Assembly (NCBI RefSeq): GCF_003628145.1
Contig: NZ_RBZV01000012.1
Coordinates: 62,001 to 126,000, forward strand
DNA length: 64,000 bases
Origin: Trinickia fusca
Lineage (GTDB): Bacteria > Pseudomonadota > Gammaproteobacteria > Burkholderiales > Burkholderiaceae
Direction of reading: 5' to 3'
The notes below the pieces were generated by a model. The model was given only the letters and a program-made list of their open reading frames with translations. It ran no database searches and was not told where the DNA came from. A program made the position numbers and the translations under genes. Of this stretch, positions 44,651 through 53,521 are shown one piece after another (within the stretch, counting starts at the first letter, position 1; each line of letters opens with the position of its first letter).

Positions 44651-46380
44651 GCGCCCGTCGCCGTGCGCGCGATCGGCGTGATCAGGATCACGATGACCTC
44701 GCGCGAGCGCTTGCCTTGGAAACCACCGCCGAGCGCATAGTTCTCCGCCTTGCCGACGCCTTGCTCGGTCAGGTTGTCGCTCGTGCCTTCATAGCCGCTG
44801 ATCACCAGCGTCTCGCCCGACTTCATCGCGACGCGCTGCAGGAAGTTGCGCGTGTCGATTTCCGGCGTCTGGATTTGGAGCGCATTGGGACCGGTACCGC
44901 TCGACACTGTCTTCAAGTCATCGAGTGCCGAGAGGTTCGTGTAGAACTGCAGCAGCACGGTGCCGTCGTCGAGCATGTGCGGCAGCAGCGTCATGTTGAA
45001 GCCCGTCGTGACCGTCCCCGGCGTCAGCGACGTGGAGGAGCCCACGTTCGCCGTGTTCGTCGTCGAGATCGACGCGAGATAGCCTTGTTGCGTCGCGACT
45101 TGCACCGGCACCGGCTGGTTATTGAGCGTCGTGACCGAAGCCGACGTCTTCCGGTGTACCTTGCCTTGTTCCGAGAGCGCCGCGATGATCGCCCGCGTGC
45201 CGCTCGCCCGGCTGTTCGGCGTGATGACGGTTCCCGAGAAGGTCGGAGCGCCGGTCACCGCGGCCGCGAACGTATTGGAGAGCTGGAAGCTCGTCCCCAA
45301 TGCTTGATAGACGGCATTCCAGTTGATGCCGTAGGTGTCCTCGTCGGAAAGCGTCACCGTCAGCACCGTGACGTTGATCATGACCTGGCGCGACATCACG
45401 CGGTTCTGCTCTTCCATGAAGCGCCCAACGCGTTCGAGCGCATCAGGCGTATCGGTCACGGAGATCGAGCCCGTCGCCGGCGAAGCCACGACATTGCCGT
45501 ACGGCGACAGCATCGCCTTGATCGCGGCCTCGAGGCTGCCGAAGATCGACAGTTGCGAGTTCACCTGCGTCGTCGACGTGTTGTCCGACGACACGCCCGT
45601 GCCGCTCGAACCGCCGCCCCCTCCGCCACTGGAGCCGACCGAGCTGCCCGAGCCGCCCGCGGTCGTATTGCCGTTGTCGTTGTTGGCCGCGCTGACGACG
45701 TTGGCCTTCAGCGACGAATCGCCGGGCACCGCACTGACCTGGAACGTGCGCGTGTCGGTGAAATAGAAGTTGACCACGCCGTTCGCGTACTTCCAGTACA
45801 CGCCGAATTGCGCGCTTGCCGAATCGAGCAAGCCTTTCAGGGTGCCGTTGCTGTAGACGATATGCAGGGGCATCGCTACGCCGCCGCTCGATGGCGAGCC
45901 GCCACGCGTGGGCGGCAGCGGCGGCTTGACGACGGCCGAACTGCCGATCGTGCTGCCGCCCGAGTGCGTATCGCCACCCGAGAAGCCATCGAGCGTGCGC
46001 TGCGCGGCCGCGCTTGCATCGGGGGCGACCTTCGTCGGCATCTGCGTGAGACGCGTGATGCGTTCGGCGAACTCCTGCAGCGAGGAGACCGAACGATCGA
46101 ATGTCGCCGGCTCGGCAAACAGCGGCGGCAATGAGGCATCGGCCGAGAGCTTCACCGTGCGGCCCGACAGCCAGATGCCGTTGTTGACGACCACGTCGTC
46201 GATGGCATGCACGGCGATGTGACCATGCTCGCTGTCGGAGACGAGCGCATGGCCGTTCTCGGCCTCCTGGTTGGCCGAGCGCGTGATCTTGTCGCTCAAG
46301 CCGCTACAGCCCGTCGTGAACACCGTCACGAATGCCATCACGCCCGCGCAAACGCGGGTCAAACGATCTTTGCGCATCAT
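44647..46380 (-). CDS. pilN: Type IVb pilus outer-membrane secretin lipoprotein PilN
   Basis: A 577-residue secretin lipoprotein (PilN/BfpB family). Lipobox FTTGC at Cys25, N-domains (VYSNGTLKGLLDSASAQFGV, VTDTPDALERVGRFMEEQNR), a Ser/Gly-rich linker (SSGGGGGGSSGTG), and the secretin C-terminus (VTLNNQPVPVQVATQQGYL-like stretch, SGETLVISGYEGTSDNLTEQ, GKRSREVIVILITP). Two adjacent ATG codons; the first, at 46380, overlaps pilL by 4 bases. Confidence 0.94.
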   Translation of the reverse strand: MMRKDRLTRVCAGVMAFVTVFTTGCSGLSDKITRSANQEAENGHALVSDSEHGHIAVHAIDDVVVNNGIWLSGRTVKLSADASLPPLFAEPATFDRSVSSLQEFAERITRLTQMPTKVAPDASAAAQRTLDGFSGGDTHSGGSTIGSSAVVKPPLPPTRGGSPSSGGVAMPLHIVYSNGTLKGLLDSASAQFGVYWKYANGVVNFYFTDTRTFQVSAVPGDSSLKANVVSAANNDNGNTTAGGSGSSVGSSGGGGGGSSGTGVSSDNTSTTQVNSQLSIFGSLEAAIKAMLSPYGNVVASPATGSISVTDTPDALERVGRFMEEQNRVMSRQVMINVTVLTVTLSDEDTYGINWNAVYQALGTSFQLSNTFAAAVTGAPTFSGTVITPNSRASGTRAIIAALSEQGKVHRKTSASVTTLNNQPVPVQVATQQGYLASISTTNTANVGSSTSLTPGTVTTGFNMTLLPHMLDDGTVLLQFYTNLSALDDLKTVSSGTGPNALQIQTPEIDTRNFLQRVAMKSGETLVISGYEGTSDNLTEQGVGKAENYALGGGFQGKRSREVIVILITPIARTATGA

Positions 46381-47609
46381 GCTGCTCCCTTCGCGACGAT
46401 CCGAAGAACTTTGTTGCCCTTGTAGAGCACCGCTTGAATCGGCGTGTCCGATTTCTCGAGCGCACGCACGACCGACTGCAACGCTTCTTCGAAGGTGCCG
46501 GTGATGGTGGCGTCCGCATCGACGCCGAAATCGATCGGCACGTCCCAGATGAGTTGCCAGCCGCCATCCTTGGCCCAACGCGTGAGCGCGTTCTTGACGG
46601 TGTGGTCGGCGACCGCGAGCTGCCACGTGCGCACGGGCTCGGGCGGCGGCGCTGGGGGTGCTGAGGGTGCCGGCGGAGCGGCAGCGGCTGTAGAAGTCGA
46701 AGAGACAGGCGGATCGACTTCGACATCCGGGGCCCGGGTCGGCTGAGCGATCTGCCGCGTGCTGGTCGTGCGCACAGAAGACGACGCCGCAACGGGCGGA
46801 GCCGGTGGCGTCGCCGTCGTGGTCGACGCAGCAGCAGCGGGCGCTGCCGGCGCGGGCGCGACAGCAGGCACGGCCGCGCCGTCGGTGATCTTCGGCGGAA
46901 TGCCGCTAGGCGGTGCAACGTTCGTCGTCGACGTCAACGTTGAGTTCGTCGCGCTGTGCGGTGCGACGTTCGCAGCGATTGGCGCTGCGATTGGCGCTGC
47001 GATTGGTGCTGCAATAGGCGCGACGGCAGGCGCGATCGGCGCGGCAAGCGGTGCAGCCGCCACAACCTGCGGCGGTTGCGCAGCAGCACGCATCACGGCC
47101 GGTGCGGCGGCGACGGGCGACGCGATCGGAGCCGCTGTCGCAACAGCGCTCGGCGCATTACCTGAATAGGATGCAGTCGTTGCCCCCGGCGCGCCCCAGA
47201 CGTGCTTCATCGCAAACGCGCCATCATCGGCCATCGCTCGTGCGCTCGTGCGAACCGTCACGAGACGCAACTTCAGATCGACGTCAGCCGACAAATCGGG
47301 CGTTGCCGACAACGCTTCGCGCAACGCGGCCACGAACGGCACATGGCCATGCCACGTGACGGGCACGTCGGCCCACGCGCCCGCATTGGGCAAGTTGATG
47401 CTGTACTCGGGCGGCACGATCTGCTCGATCGCATGCCGCAGCGGCACGCCGTGTCCGCCCTCACCCACGCGCGGAACCACGCGCGTGTCGCCCGCTACCT
47501 CGACCTGCCCGGGCTCCGCACCCGCGGCTTTAGGCCTTGCCGCCGCTTCATCAGCGATGCCGCACAAGACACCCACCAGCGCGGCACAGCACACTGTCAG
47601 CTTACGCAT
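46377..47609 (-). CDS. pilL: Type IVb pilus protein PilL (TcpQ-type C-terminal domain)
   Basis: A 410-residue periplasmic protein: signal peptide, N-terminal domain (HAIEQIVPPEYSINLPNAGA, WHGHVPFVAALREALSATPD), a long Ala/Pro low-complexity middle with tandem APIAAPIAAPIAAPIA, and a C-terminal TcpQ-like domain (WQLAVADHTVKNALTRWAKD, WQLIWDVPIDFGVDA). Such domains escort the secretin PilN. First gene of the pil operon. Confidence 0.85.
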   Translation of the reverse strand: MRKLTVCCAALVGVLCGIADEAAARPKAAGAEPGQVEVAGDTRVVPRVGEGGHGVPLRHAIEQIVPPEYSINLPNAGAWADVPVTWHGHVPFVAALREALSATPDLSADVDLKLRLVTVRTSARAMADDGAFAMKHVWGAPGATTASYSGNAPSAVATAAPIASPVAAAPAVMRAAAQPPQVVAAAPLAAPIAPAVAPIAAPIAAPIAAPIAANVAPHSATNSTLTSTTNVAPPSGIPPKITDGAAVPAVAPAPAAPAAAASTTTATPPAPPVAASSSVRTTSTRQIAQPTRAPDVEVDPPVSSTSTAAAAPPAPSAPPAPPPEPVRTWQLAVADHTVKNALTRWAKDGGWQLIWDVPIDFGVDADATITGTFEEALQSVVRALEKSDTPIQAVLYKGNKVLRIVAKGAA

Positions 47610-47930
47610 GTTCTAGTCCTTGCCGTCGACGTCTACAGAAGGCGGCAGCAAGCCCGAGCCATACCGCGCCCGACGATTCGCGCAACCCACTCGCGCACAT
47701 CGCAGCCGTCCCCCCACGAGACGGCTTGCTCACTACCGGTTCTGCCCAGGCTCTTCCAGCGCGAGCCCGGAATCTTCCGGCTGTATTGATTGTTTTTTCG
47801 CCTGCTTTACTTTGACTGCGTTACTTCATAAGCTCGCGGAAAACCGCTGCGGCGATCCGATTCCGATCAGGCTCGCCTGTGGCGCCCCGCGCTAGCGCCC
47901 TTCGTTCACCACGACAACCACCGCACTTCC
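47610..47930. other. Divergent intergenic region between pilL and pilT-like gene (321 bp)
   Basis: Holds both promoters. An AT-rich island (TGTATTGATTGTTTTTTCGCC around 47780) stands out. A near-PIP sequence (TTCG-N16-TGCG) in that island misses one base. No clear sigma-54 or PIP site and no gene seen. Confidence 0.5.
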
Positions 47931-49031
47931 ATGACTACCGACTTCGGCACCATGCGCGACCTGACGCGCGAGATACTCGATCTGGTCGACCTGCGCCAAA
48001 CCTTTACCGACATTCATATCGAGCAAGACCGCCCGATCATGATCAAGACGCCGCGCGGCTGGACCGAAACCGGCGACGGCCCCGTTCTGTTCGACGAGAT
48101 GCAGCCGATGCTCGACGCAATCGACAGCGACTGGCGCACCCACCTTGCGCACGGCGCACTCGATCGTCCGTTCGTGCTGACGCGCTGCCGGCTGCGCTGC
48201 AACGTGTACCGCAGCTCGGGCGGACGCAAGACGGTGATCTCGATGCGCCGTCTGCCGCTCGAACCGCTGCAGCTCGACAAGCTTGGCCTGCCTGCGTACG
48301 TGAAGACGATGCTCGAAGCGACCAAGGGCATCGTGCTCGTCACCGGCCCGACCGGCTCGGGCAAAACGACGACGATCTCCTCGCTGCTCGATCACATCAA
48401 CCGCACACGCAACTCCCACATCATCACGATCGAGGAGCCCATCGAGTATCACCTCGACAGCCGTCAATCGATCGTCTCGCAGCGCGAAGTGCCGACCGAC
48501 ACCCCGAACTTTTCCTCGGGCTTGCGCGAAGCGCTGCGACAAAAGCCCGACGTCATCATGGTCGGCGAAGTACGCGACCTCGAAACCGCCGAAACCGTGC
48601 TGCAAGCCGGCGAATCCGGCCACCTCGTCTTTGCCACGCTGCACACGAGCAGCGCGATCAGCACGCTTACGCGCCTGCTGTCGTTCTTCCCCTCGGCCGA
48701 GCGTGAACGTCACGCCGTTTCGCTCGCGAACTCGCTGATCGGCGTGATCTGCCAAAGCCTCGTGCCAGCCGAAGACGGCGAACAGTTCGTACTCGCAAGC
48801 GAACTGCTGTTCAACAACAACCAGCAAGTGAGCAAGCTGCTCGTCGACCCGAACAAGCTGCACTTCGTCGGCGACTTCATCCGCCGCAAAGAGGACAACA
48901 TGTCGCGCTCGCTCAACGAGCACCTGGCTTCGCTGGTCACGCGCAACGCCATCTCGTCGCGCGATGCGCTGCGTGCCACCTATAACCGTATGGAACTGCA
49001 TGAGATGCTCCAAGGGTCGGTCAAGCGTTAA
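47931..49031 (+). CDS. PilT-like pilus retraction ATPase
   Basis: A 366-residue PilT-family ATPase. Walker A GPTGSGKTTT with Lys145, IITIEEPIEYHLDS (Asp-box like), VIMVGEVRDLETAE (Walker B), GHLVFATLHTSSAIST (His-box), and the PilT-like C-terminus (AISSRDALRATYN). It is divergent from the pilL-pilV operon; by analogy with BfpF it may retract the type IVb pilus. Confidence 0.88.
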   Translation: MTTDFGTMRDLTREILDLVDLRQTFTDIHIEQDRPIMIKTPRGWTETGDGPVLFDEMQPMLDAIDSDWRTHLAHGALDRPFVLTRCRLRCNVYRSSGGRKTVISMRRLPLEPLQLDKLGLPAYVKTMLEATKGIVLVTGPTGSGKTTTISSLLDHINRTRNSHIITIEEPIEYHLDSRQSIVSQREVPTDTPNFSSGLREALRQKPDVIMVGEVRDLETAETVLQAGESGHLVFATLHTSSAISTLTRLLSFFPSAERERHAVSLANSLIGVICQSLVPAEDGEQFVLASELLFNNNQQVSKLLVDPNKLHFVGDFIRRKEDNMSRSLNEHLASLVTRNAISSRDALRATYNRMELHEMLQGSVKR

Positions 49032-49080
49032 GCGCATTAAAGCCGCTCGAAAGGGCGGCTCGCACGATGTTTGACAAAGA

Positions 49081-49182
49081 TTTACAAAGCCACGAATCCC
49101 ATGCCTGCGTGCGGCGAATTATTCGACTGCAAACTTACTGCACTCTGACGCATGGGAGCGGCCGACATTTCTTTACAAAGCC
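49081..49182 (+). repeat. Direct repeat TTTACAAAGCC, two copies
   Basis: Identical 11-mers at 49081-49091 and 49172-49182, 91 bases apart, in the AT-rich intergenic region. Confidence 0.6.
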
Positions 49183-49208
49183 GTGCCGCAAGAGATGCTA
49201 AGACAATC

Positions 49209-49242
49209 AGACCCTGCTTATACCTCACTTAGACCCCGCTTA
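49209..49242 (+). repeat. Direct repeat AGACCYYGCTTA-type, two copies 22 bp apart
   Basis: AGACCCTGCTTA (49209-49220) and AGACCCCGCTTA (49231-49242) differ by one base and are spaced 22 bases start to start, about two helical turns, as expected of a tandem regulator site such as for an OmpR-type factor. Confidence 0.55.
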
Positions 49243-49439
49243 ACGGCAGCGAAGTATAGCTCGCGTATTAGGGTTTTCACTAGCATCAATTTAATGCAGG
49301 CATAATGTTTCAAATAAGCCTAGTGAAGCAAGCGAGCTTAATTCGTTTTTCCATCGAGGCGATAGATTTTTCCAATGCCCCGACGGGGAGCCGACGAAAC
49401 GTTTGCGAAATAATAAAAGCGGTGAATCTGCTGCCTTCC

Positions 49440-49503
49440 TTCGCTTTGGACGCCTGAGCTTCGCAAGCGCGCGTCCCCATCCTCGACGAGTCGGGCTACA
49501 ACT
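49440..49503 (+). promoter_or_regulatory. PIP/hrpII box upstream of the HrpE-like gene
   Basis: TTCGC (49440-49444), 15 bases, TTCGC (49460-49464): a perfect PIP box. After 32 bases comes TACAACT (49497-49503), one base off the YANNNT -10. The gene starts at 49586. Confidence 0.85.
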
Positions 49504-49585
49504 CGGCCTACGCGGAAGTTGCGGGCGCAACGGTTCCGTAACGTGCCGGTACGCCGTACCGACTACTTACCTCGAGGAAAACATC

Positions 49586-49981
49586 ATGCCCGATCCAATC
49601 AATAACAATGGCGTAGGCGGCGTAGGCCACCACGACATGTCCCTCGGACTGCCTGAGCACCACGGCTCGTCAGGTCCACAATCGTCACAGCAAAACTCCT
49701 CCCACTTCGGCGGCATCAATGGCGGGTCGCCGATGCACGGCATCGGACAGGAAAGCGGCTTCACGCCGCGCATGATGGCGAATCTGGGCGGCGCTGCGAA
49801 TAGCGGCATGCATGCGATGGCGGCCGCACAAGGCATGATGGATCACAACCAGGCGGTGGGAATGATGTTCCAGGCCAAGATGGCCGCGAATGCAATCAAT
49901 CAGTCCATGTTCACGGCTGTCCTGCAACAGCAAAAGGATATGGCCGGCGACGTCAAGAAGATGTCGGAAAAGATCAACTAA
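49586..49981 (+). CDS. Small HrpE-like/secreted protein under a PIP box (131 aa)
   Basis: A 131-residue Gly/His/Met/Asn-rich protein with GAGGAA before ATG. The N-terminal 90 residues are low-complexity (HHDMSLGLPEHHGSSGPQS) and the C-terminal part is helical (QAKMAANAINQSMFTAVLQQ). The last 30 residues align without gaps to the HrpE-like protein at 17480-17659 (10 of 29 identical: M-A ... M ... V-L-x-x-Q ... A ... V-K ... S). With its PIP box and terminator it is a monocistronic HrpB-regulon member. It may be a second pilin, a harpin-like or another secreted T3SS protein. Confidence 0.7.
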   Translation: MPDPINNNGVGGVGHHDMSLGLPEHHGSSGPQSSQQNSSHFGGINGGSPMHGIGQESGFTPRMMANLGGAANSGMHAMAAAQGMMDHNQAVGMMFQAKMAANAINQSMFTAVLQQQKDMAGDVKKMSEKIN

Positions 49982-49997
49982 TGCCGTATTCGGTATG

Positions 49998-50044
49998 CCG
50001 TGGCATGTCGCATGCACAACGCGCATGCCACGGTGTATTTTTTT
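49998..50044 (+). terminator. Rho-independent terminator of the HrpE-like gene
   Basis: CCGTGGCATG (49998-50007) pairs with CATGCCACGG (50024-50033); a run of seven T follows (50038-50044). Separates the gene from hrpB. Confidence 0.88.
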
Positions 50045-50183
50045 ATGCGTTTTTGTAAACAAGCGTCGCAACGTAACAAACCATCACAATTCGTCGAAGC
50101 CGCAGGCCGCTGTTGAGAACATTCAATCCAAGACACCGACGTGTCGACCGATTGCAAGCCAACGATTCTCAATGGAGCGTGCC

Positions 50184-51620
50184 ATGTTTTCGAGCATCTA
50201 TTTCGCCGTCGCCTCCGCACTGTCTGCCGAGCCCCAATTTCCTGCCTATACGCGCAAGATCCTCGCAGGACAACTGAACGAAGCCTGTTCCGCAGCGGCG
50301 GCCTGGTCCGACCCCGACGGCGTGGGTCGCGATAGCGACTACCTGCCCATGCTCGCTTACGGCGACGCGCAGCTCGTGCTGGGCCGCTACGTCGAAGCCG
50401 AGGAAACGTATCGCAAGGCACAACGGCTGGTGCGTCATTCACGCGAAGCACTGCGTATCGTGTCGTGCCGCAATGCCGGCTGGCAAGCGTTCTTCCAGAA
50501 CCGCCTGAGCACGGCGCTCACGTGCTTCGCACGCGTCGGCAGCGAATCGGACGCCACTTGCGAGCAGCGCATGGAAAGCCTCGTCGGCGAAGTGCTCGTG
50601 CTGCATCAGCTCGGCAGCCTGACATCGGTGGGGGCACGCTTGAGCGCGCTCGCAGAACTCGCCGCATCGGCACAAGACCCGCGCTGGAGCGAGCTCGCGA
50701 CGGCATTGCATCGCGACCTGCTCATTCAACAGCAAGTACGCAGCGCCGACGAGTTGCACGATCACATCTACTGGCGCTCGGCCGAATGCGACTTTGTGCC
50801 GCAGCAGAACACGGTCGACACACCCGCTTCGCAGCTCGCTGCGCAGATGCCGCTGCTCGCCCAGCGCCTCGCCTATGTCGAGCAATTGCGTGTGTTCGCG
50901 ACGGGCGGTCGTCATCACGTCGAAACGCTCGATGCCCATCTGCATTGGGCGCAGCGCACCGGACTCACCACCTATCATCGCGCGCTGTGCCTCGAAGTGG
51001 CCGTGGCCGCGCTGGCCGCGTCGGCCCCGAACACGGCCGAGGCCATGCTCAACCAATGCCGCGTCGTGCCGGGCCAGCAGCCGTGGCATGAGCGCTGGTA
51101 CCTCGAATACGTCTACTGCCTCGCCAAGGTACGTCAGCACCAAGGACGCATCCAGGAGTTCGCGCAGTTGTACGGCCGCTATGCGCTGGCCTCGATCCGA
51201 CATGTGCGCACCGACAACCAGTCGATGACGCCCGTGGCCGCGGAGTCGCTGAACGCGACGCGCCAACCGAAGTCCGACGACGTCAGCGCACGTCTGCCCG
51301 GCAAATATCGACGCGCCTACCGCTACCTGATGGAAAACCTCGATCAGCGCGATTTGTCCGTGCGCGAGCTCGCCGCCCACATCGGCGTGACCGAACGTGC
51401 CATTCAGGCCGCGTTCAAAACGTACCTGGGCTTGTCGCCGAGCCAGTTGATCCGACGCCAGCGCATGGAGCGGATCCACGACGAACTCACGCGCGAAGAC
51501 GGTTGCGCGACGAGCGTGCTCGAAGTCGCGAACAAGTGGGGCGTGCAGCATCGCTCGACGCTCGTGAACGGCTACCGCAAGCTGTTTCACGAAGCGCCGT
51601 CCGAGACGCTCGCGCGCTGA
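50184..51620 (+). CDS. hrpB: AraC-family master regulator of the T3SS, HrpB/HrpX
   Basis: A 478-residue protein, the size of Ralstonia HrpB (477) and Xanthomonas HrpX (476). It begins MFSSIYFAVASALSAEPQFP, TPR-like in the first 350 residues (YGDAQLVLGRYVEAEETYRK), then a C-terminal AraC DNA-binding domain (DLSVRELAAHIGVTERAIQA and GVQHRSTLVNGYRKLFHEAP). HrpB/HrpX bind the PIP/hrpII boxes found in this window. Start at 50184 has GGAG seven bases upstream; an ATG at 50172 is possible. It lies 32 kb from the core apparatus. Confidence 0.92.
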   Translation: MFSSIYFAVASALSAEPQFPAYTRKILAGQLNEACSAAAAWSDPDGVGRDSDYLPMLAYGDAQLVLGRYVEAEETYRKAQRLVRHSREALRIVSCRNAGWQAFFQNRLSTALTCFARVGSESDATCEQRMESLVGEVLVLHQLGSLTSVGARLSALAELAASAQDPRWSELATALHRDLLIQQQVRSADELHDHIYWRSAECDFVPQQNTVDTPASQLAAQMPLLAQRLAYVEQLRVFATGGRHHVETLDAHLHWAQRTGLTTYHRALCLEVAVAALAASAPNTAEAMLNQCRVVPGQQPWHERWYLEYVYCLAKVRQHQGRIQEFAQLYGRYALASIRHVRTDNQSMTPVAAESLNATRQPKSDDVSARLPGKYRRAYRYLMENLDQRDLSVRELAAHIGVTERAIQAAFKTYLGLSPSQLIRRQRMERIHDELTREDGCATSVLEVANKWGVQHRSTLVNGYRKLFHEAPSETLAR

Positions 51621-51700
51621 CTCCTCTCACTCCGCGCGTGCGGCGCGGCCATGCGCCGACGCTGCGCGCGCGGCCTCTTCCCTACCGAACGAGGTCGACA

Positions 51701-52360
51701 ATGGAATCGTTCAACCCGCCGCGCTTCATCGAAACCGAGCATCTGCTGCTGCGTCCGTTCGCCGAGGCCGACGCGCCGCAGCTCTACTACGCGCTGTTCG
51801 GCGACCCGGCCGTCACCGAATGGCTGCCGATCAAGACGCTCGAATCGGTCGATGAAGCGCGCGCGCTGATCCGCAAGATGCTGCATGGCTGGGAGCAACA
51901 CAGCTGCTACACGTGGGCGCTCGAAGACAAGGAAACGGGATACCTGAGCGCGATCATCGAAGTGCGCCCGAATCTGCCGCGGCTCGAACTCGGCGCCGCG
52001 ATCAGCATGCGCAACACGCATCGGCGCCGCCGCGCCGGGATCGTTGCACTACGCAAACTGATCGACTGGATGATCGCTCAACCGAGCGTGCATCGCATCT
52101 ACGCGTGTTGTTCGCCCAACGCCAAATCGGCTCCGGTCATGCAAAAGCTTGGCTTCGAGCTCGAAGGGCGACTCGTGAACTGGGATGCCAGACCCAACCG
52201 CGGCCTCGAAGCCGACGATGTGCTGATGTTCGCGCTCACGCGCAAACCAGCTGCCGAGCAGCCAGCGATCGCACAAAACGATGCGCGCGTAGGCTCACCA
52301 CGCGAAGTCGATACCCACCAGCACGAAACCGCCGCGCTCGAAATGAGCTGCGTCGCCTGA
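51701..52360 (+). CDS. GNAT-family N-acetyltransferase (RimJ/RimL type)
   Basis: A 219-residue acetyltransferase: start FIETEHLLLRPFAEADAPQL is typical of the RimJ/RimL group, with the acetyl-CoA-binding region (LELGAAISMRNTHRRRRAGI, RIYACCSPNAKSAPVMQKLG). The C-terminal 35 residues are an unusual polar tail. Start at 51701 follows GAGGTCGACA. Substrate unknown. Confidence 0.85.
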   Translation: MESFNPPRFIETEHLLLRPFAEADAPQLYYALFGDPAVTEWLPIKTLESVDEARALIRKMLHGWEQHSCYTWALEDKETGYLSAIIEVRPNLPRLELGAAISMRNTHRRRRAGIVALRKLIDWMIAQPSVHRIYACCSPNAKSAPVMQKLGFELEGRLVNWDARPNRGLEADDVLMFALTRKPAAEQPAIAQNDARVGSPREVDTHQHETAALEMSCVA

Positions 52361-52378
52361 CACCTTTCCGGAGCCCCC

Positions 52379-53452
52379 ATGCAATTTGGCACCTTCATGA
52401 CGATGCAGTCGCCCGATGCGGCGCCTGCGCACGAGATCTACTCACGGGCGGTCGACGTCGCCCAAATGGCCGAGCACATCGGTCTCACGAAGCTGTGGCT
52501 CGCCGAGCATCACTTCACGAACTACGCCTATACGTCACGTCCGCTCGTGCTGCTGTCGCACATCGCGGCCAAGACGCGCCGTATCCGTCTTGGACCGGCG
52601 ATCGTTCCGATTCCGCTACATCATCCGTTGATCGTCGCCGAGGAATTGGCAACACTTGATGTTTTGAGCCGAGGACGTGTCGAGGTGGGGCTCGGCAAAG
52701 GCTATCAGCAGTATCAGTACGACCGCTTCGGCATGACCAAGGGCGAGGACGAGACGCGTTACATCGAGTCGATCGAAATCTTGCAGCGCGCGCTGCACAC
52801 GCCCACGTTCTCGTATCAGGGCGAGCGCTTCGACATCGCGCCCACGCGCCTCTATCCGCAGCCCATTCAGCGGCGTGCGCCGTTCTGGCTCGTCGTCAAT
52901 TCGGGCCGGCGCGAGTCGGTGGCGCAAGCCACGCAGGCTGGCATGCATTTGTTCACGGGCGTGCTCGAACCGATCTCGCGTCTGACGAACGTGCGCGCCG
53001 CGCATCCCGATCTGTTTGCCGCAGCCGATCCTGGCTTGCTCGTCGGCACGCAGCGCCCCGTGTATGTCGCCGAGAACGAGGCCGATGCGCGCGACGCATT
53101 GCGCGCCGCACGCTGGAACGGGCGCGCGACCGTGCGGCTGCGTTACGACGCCGCACAAGTGCAGGACGGCATCGTGCATGCCGAGCCGTTTCCGGGCGAG
53201 CCCAGCGACGAGCAAATGCTGCGTGACTATGTCGTGATCGGCACGCCGGACCAATGTATCCGCCAGCTCGAACGCATCCGCGATGGCCTCGGCTGCGACT
53301 ACTTCAGCGCGAGCTTCTGGTTTGGGGACTTGTCGCACGAGCGTGTGCTGGCTTCGATGGAGCGTTTTGCGCGCGACGTGATGCCGGCATTCTCCCGCGG
53401 TGCGCGTGACGAAGCGAGCGCCCAAACTGCTCAAACGGCCATGGCTTGCTAA
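52379..53452 (+). CDS. LLM-class flavin-dependent monooxygenase (luciferase-like)
   Basis: A 357-residue luciferase-like protein: VDVAQMAEHIGLTKLWLAEH and HFTNYAYTSRPLVLLSHIAA, then GLGKGYQQYQYDRFGM and a long C-terminal part with VIGTPDQCIRQLERI. FMN-dependent oxidation of an unknown substrate. 18 bases after the GNAT gene, so probably cotranscribed. Confidence 0.87.
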   Translation: MQFGTFMTMQSPDAAPAHEIYSRAVDVAQMAEHIGLTKLWLAEHHFTNYAYTSRPLVLLSHIAAKTRRIRLGPAIVPIPLHHPLIVAEELATLDVLSRGRVEVGLGKGYQQYQYDRFGMTKGEDETRYIESIEILQRALHTPTFSYQGERFDIAPTRLYPQPIQRRAPFWLVVNSGRRESVAQATQAGMHLFTGVLEPISRLTNVRAAHPDLFAAADPGLLVGTQRPVYVAENEADARDALRAARWNGRATVRLRYDAAQVQDGIVHAEPFPGEPSDEQMLRDYVVIGTPDQCIRQLERIRDGLGCDYFSASFWFGDLSHERVLASMERFARDVMPAFSRGARDEASAQTAQTAMAC

Positions 53453-53467
53453 GCAAGCATCGACGGC

Positions 53468-53506
53468 AAAAAGGGGCGGCCCGCTTATTGCGCGCCGCCC
53501 CTTTTT
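53468..53506. terminator. Bidirectional terminator between convergent genes
   Basis: A perfect 13-bp stem, AAAAAGGGGCGGC (53468-53480) with GCCGCCCCTTTTT (53494-53506), T-run on both strands. Confidence 0.93.
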
Positions 53507-53521
53507 GTTCTTACCGAGACC

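Larger units (their letters stand above)
49032..49585. other. Long regulatory region upstream of the HrpE-like gene (554 bp)
   Basis: No gene supported. Base composition is AT-richer than average. Contains a weak hairpin just after the pilT-like gene (about 49041-49061), two pairs of direct repeats (listed separately) and a perfect PIP box (49440-49464). Confidence 0.6.

Noticed and set aside
46961-47040. Tandem GATTGGCGCTGC-like repeats considered as a short repeat array
   Set aside because: They encode the APIA repeats of the PilL linker in frame; too short and coding, so not CRISPR or an independent repeat element.
47780-47800. TTCG-N16-TGCG in the pilL/pilT-like gap as a PIP box
   Set aside because: One half-site is mismatched and no -10 fits; evidence that the pilus is HrpB-controlled is lacking.
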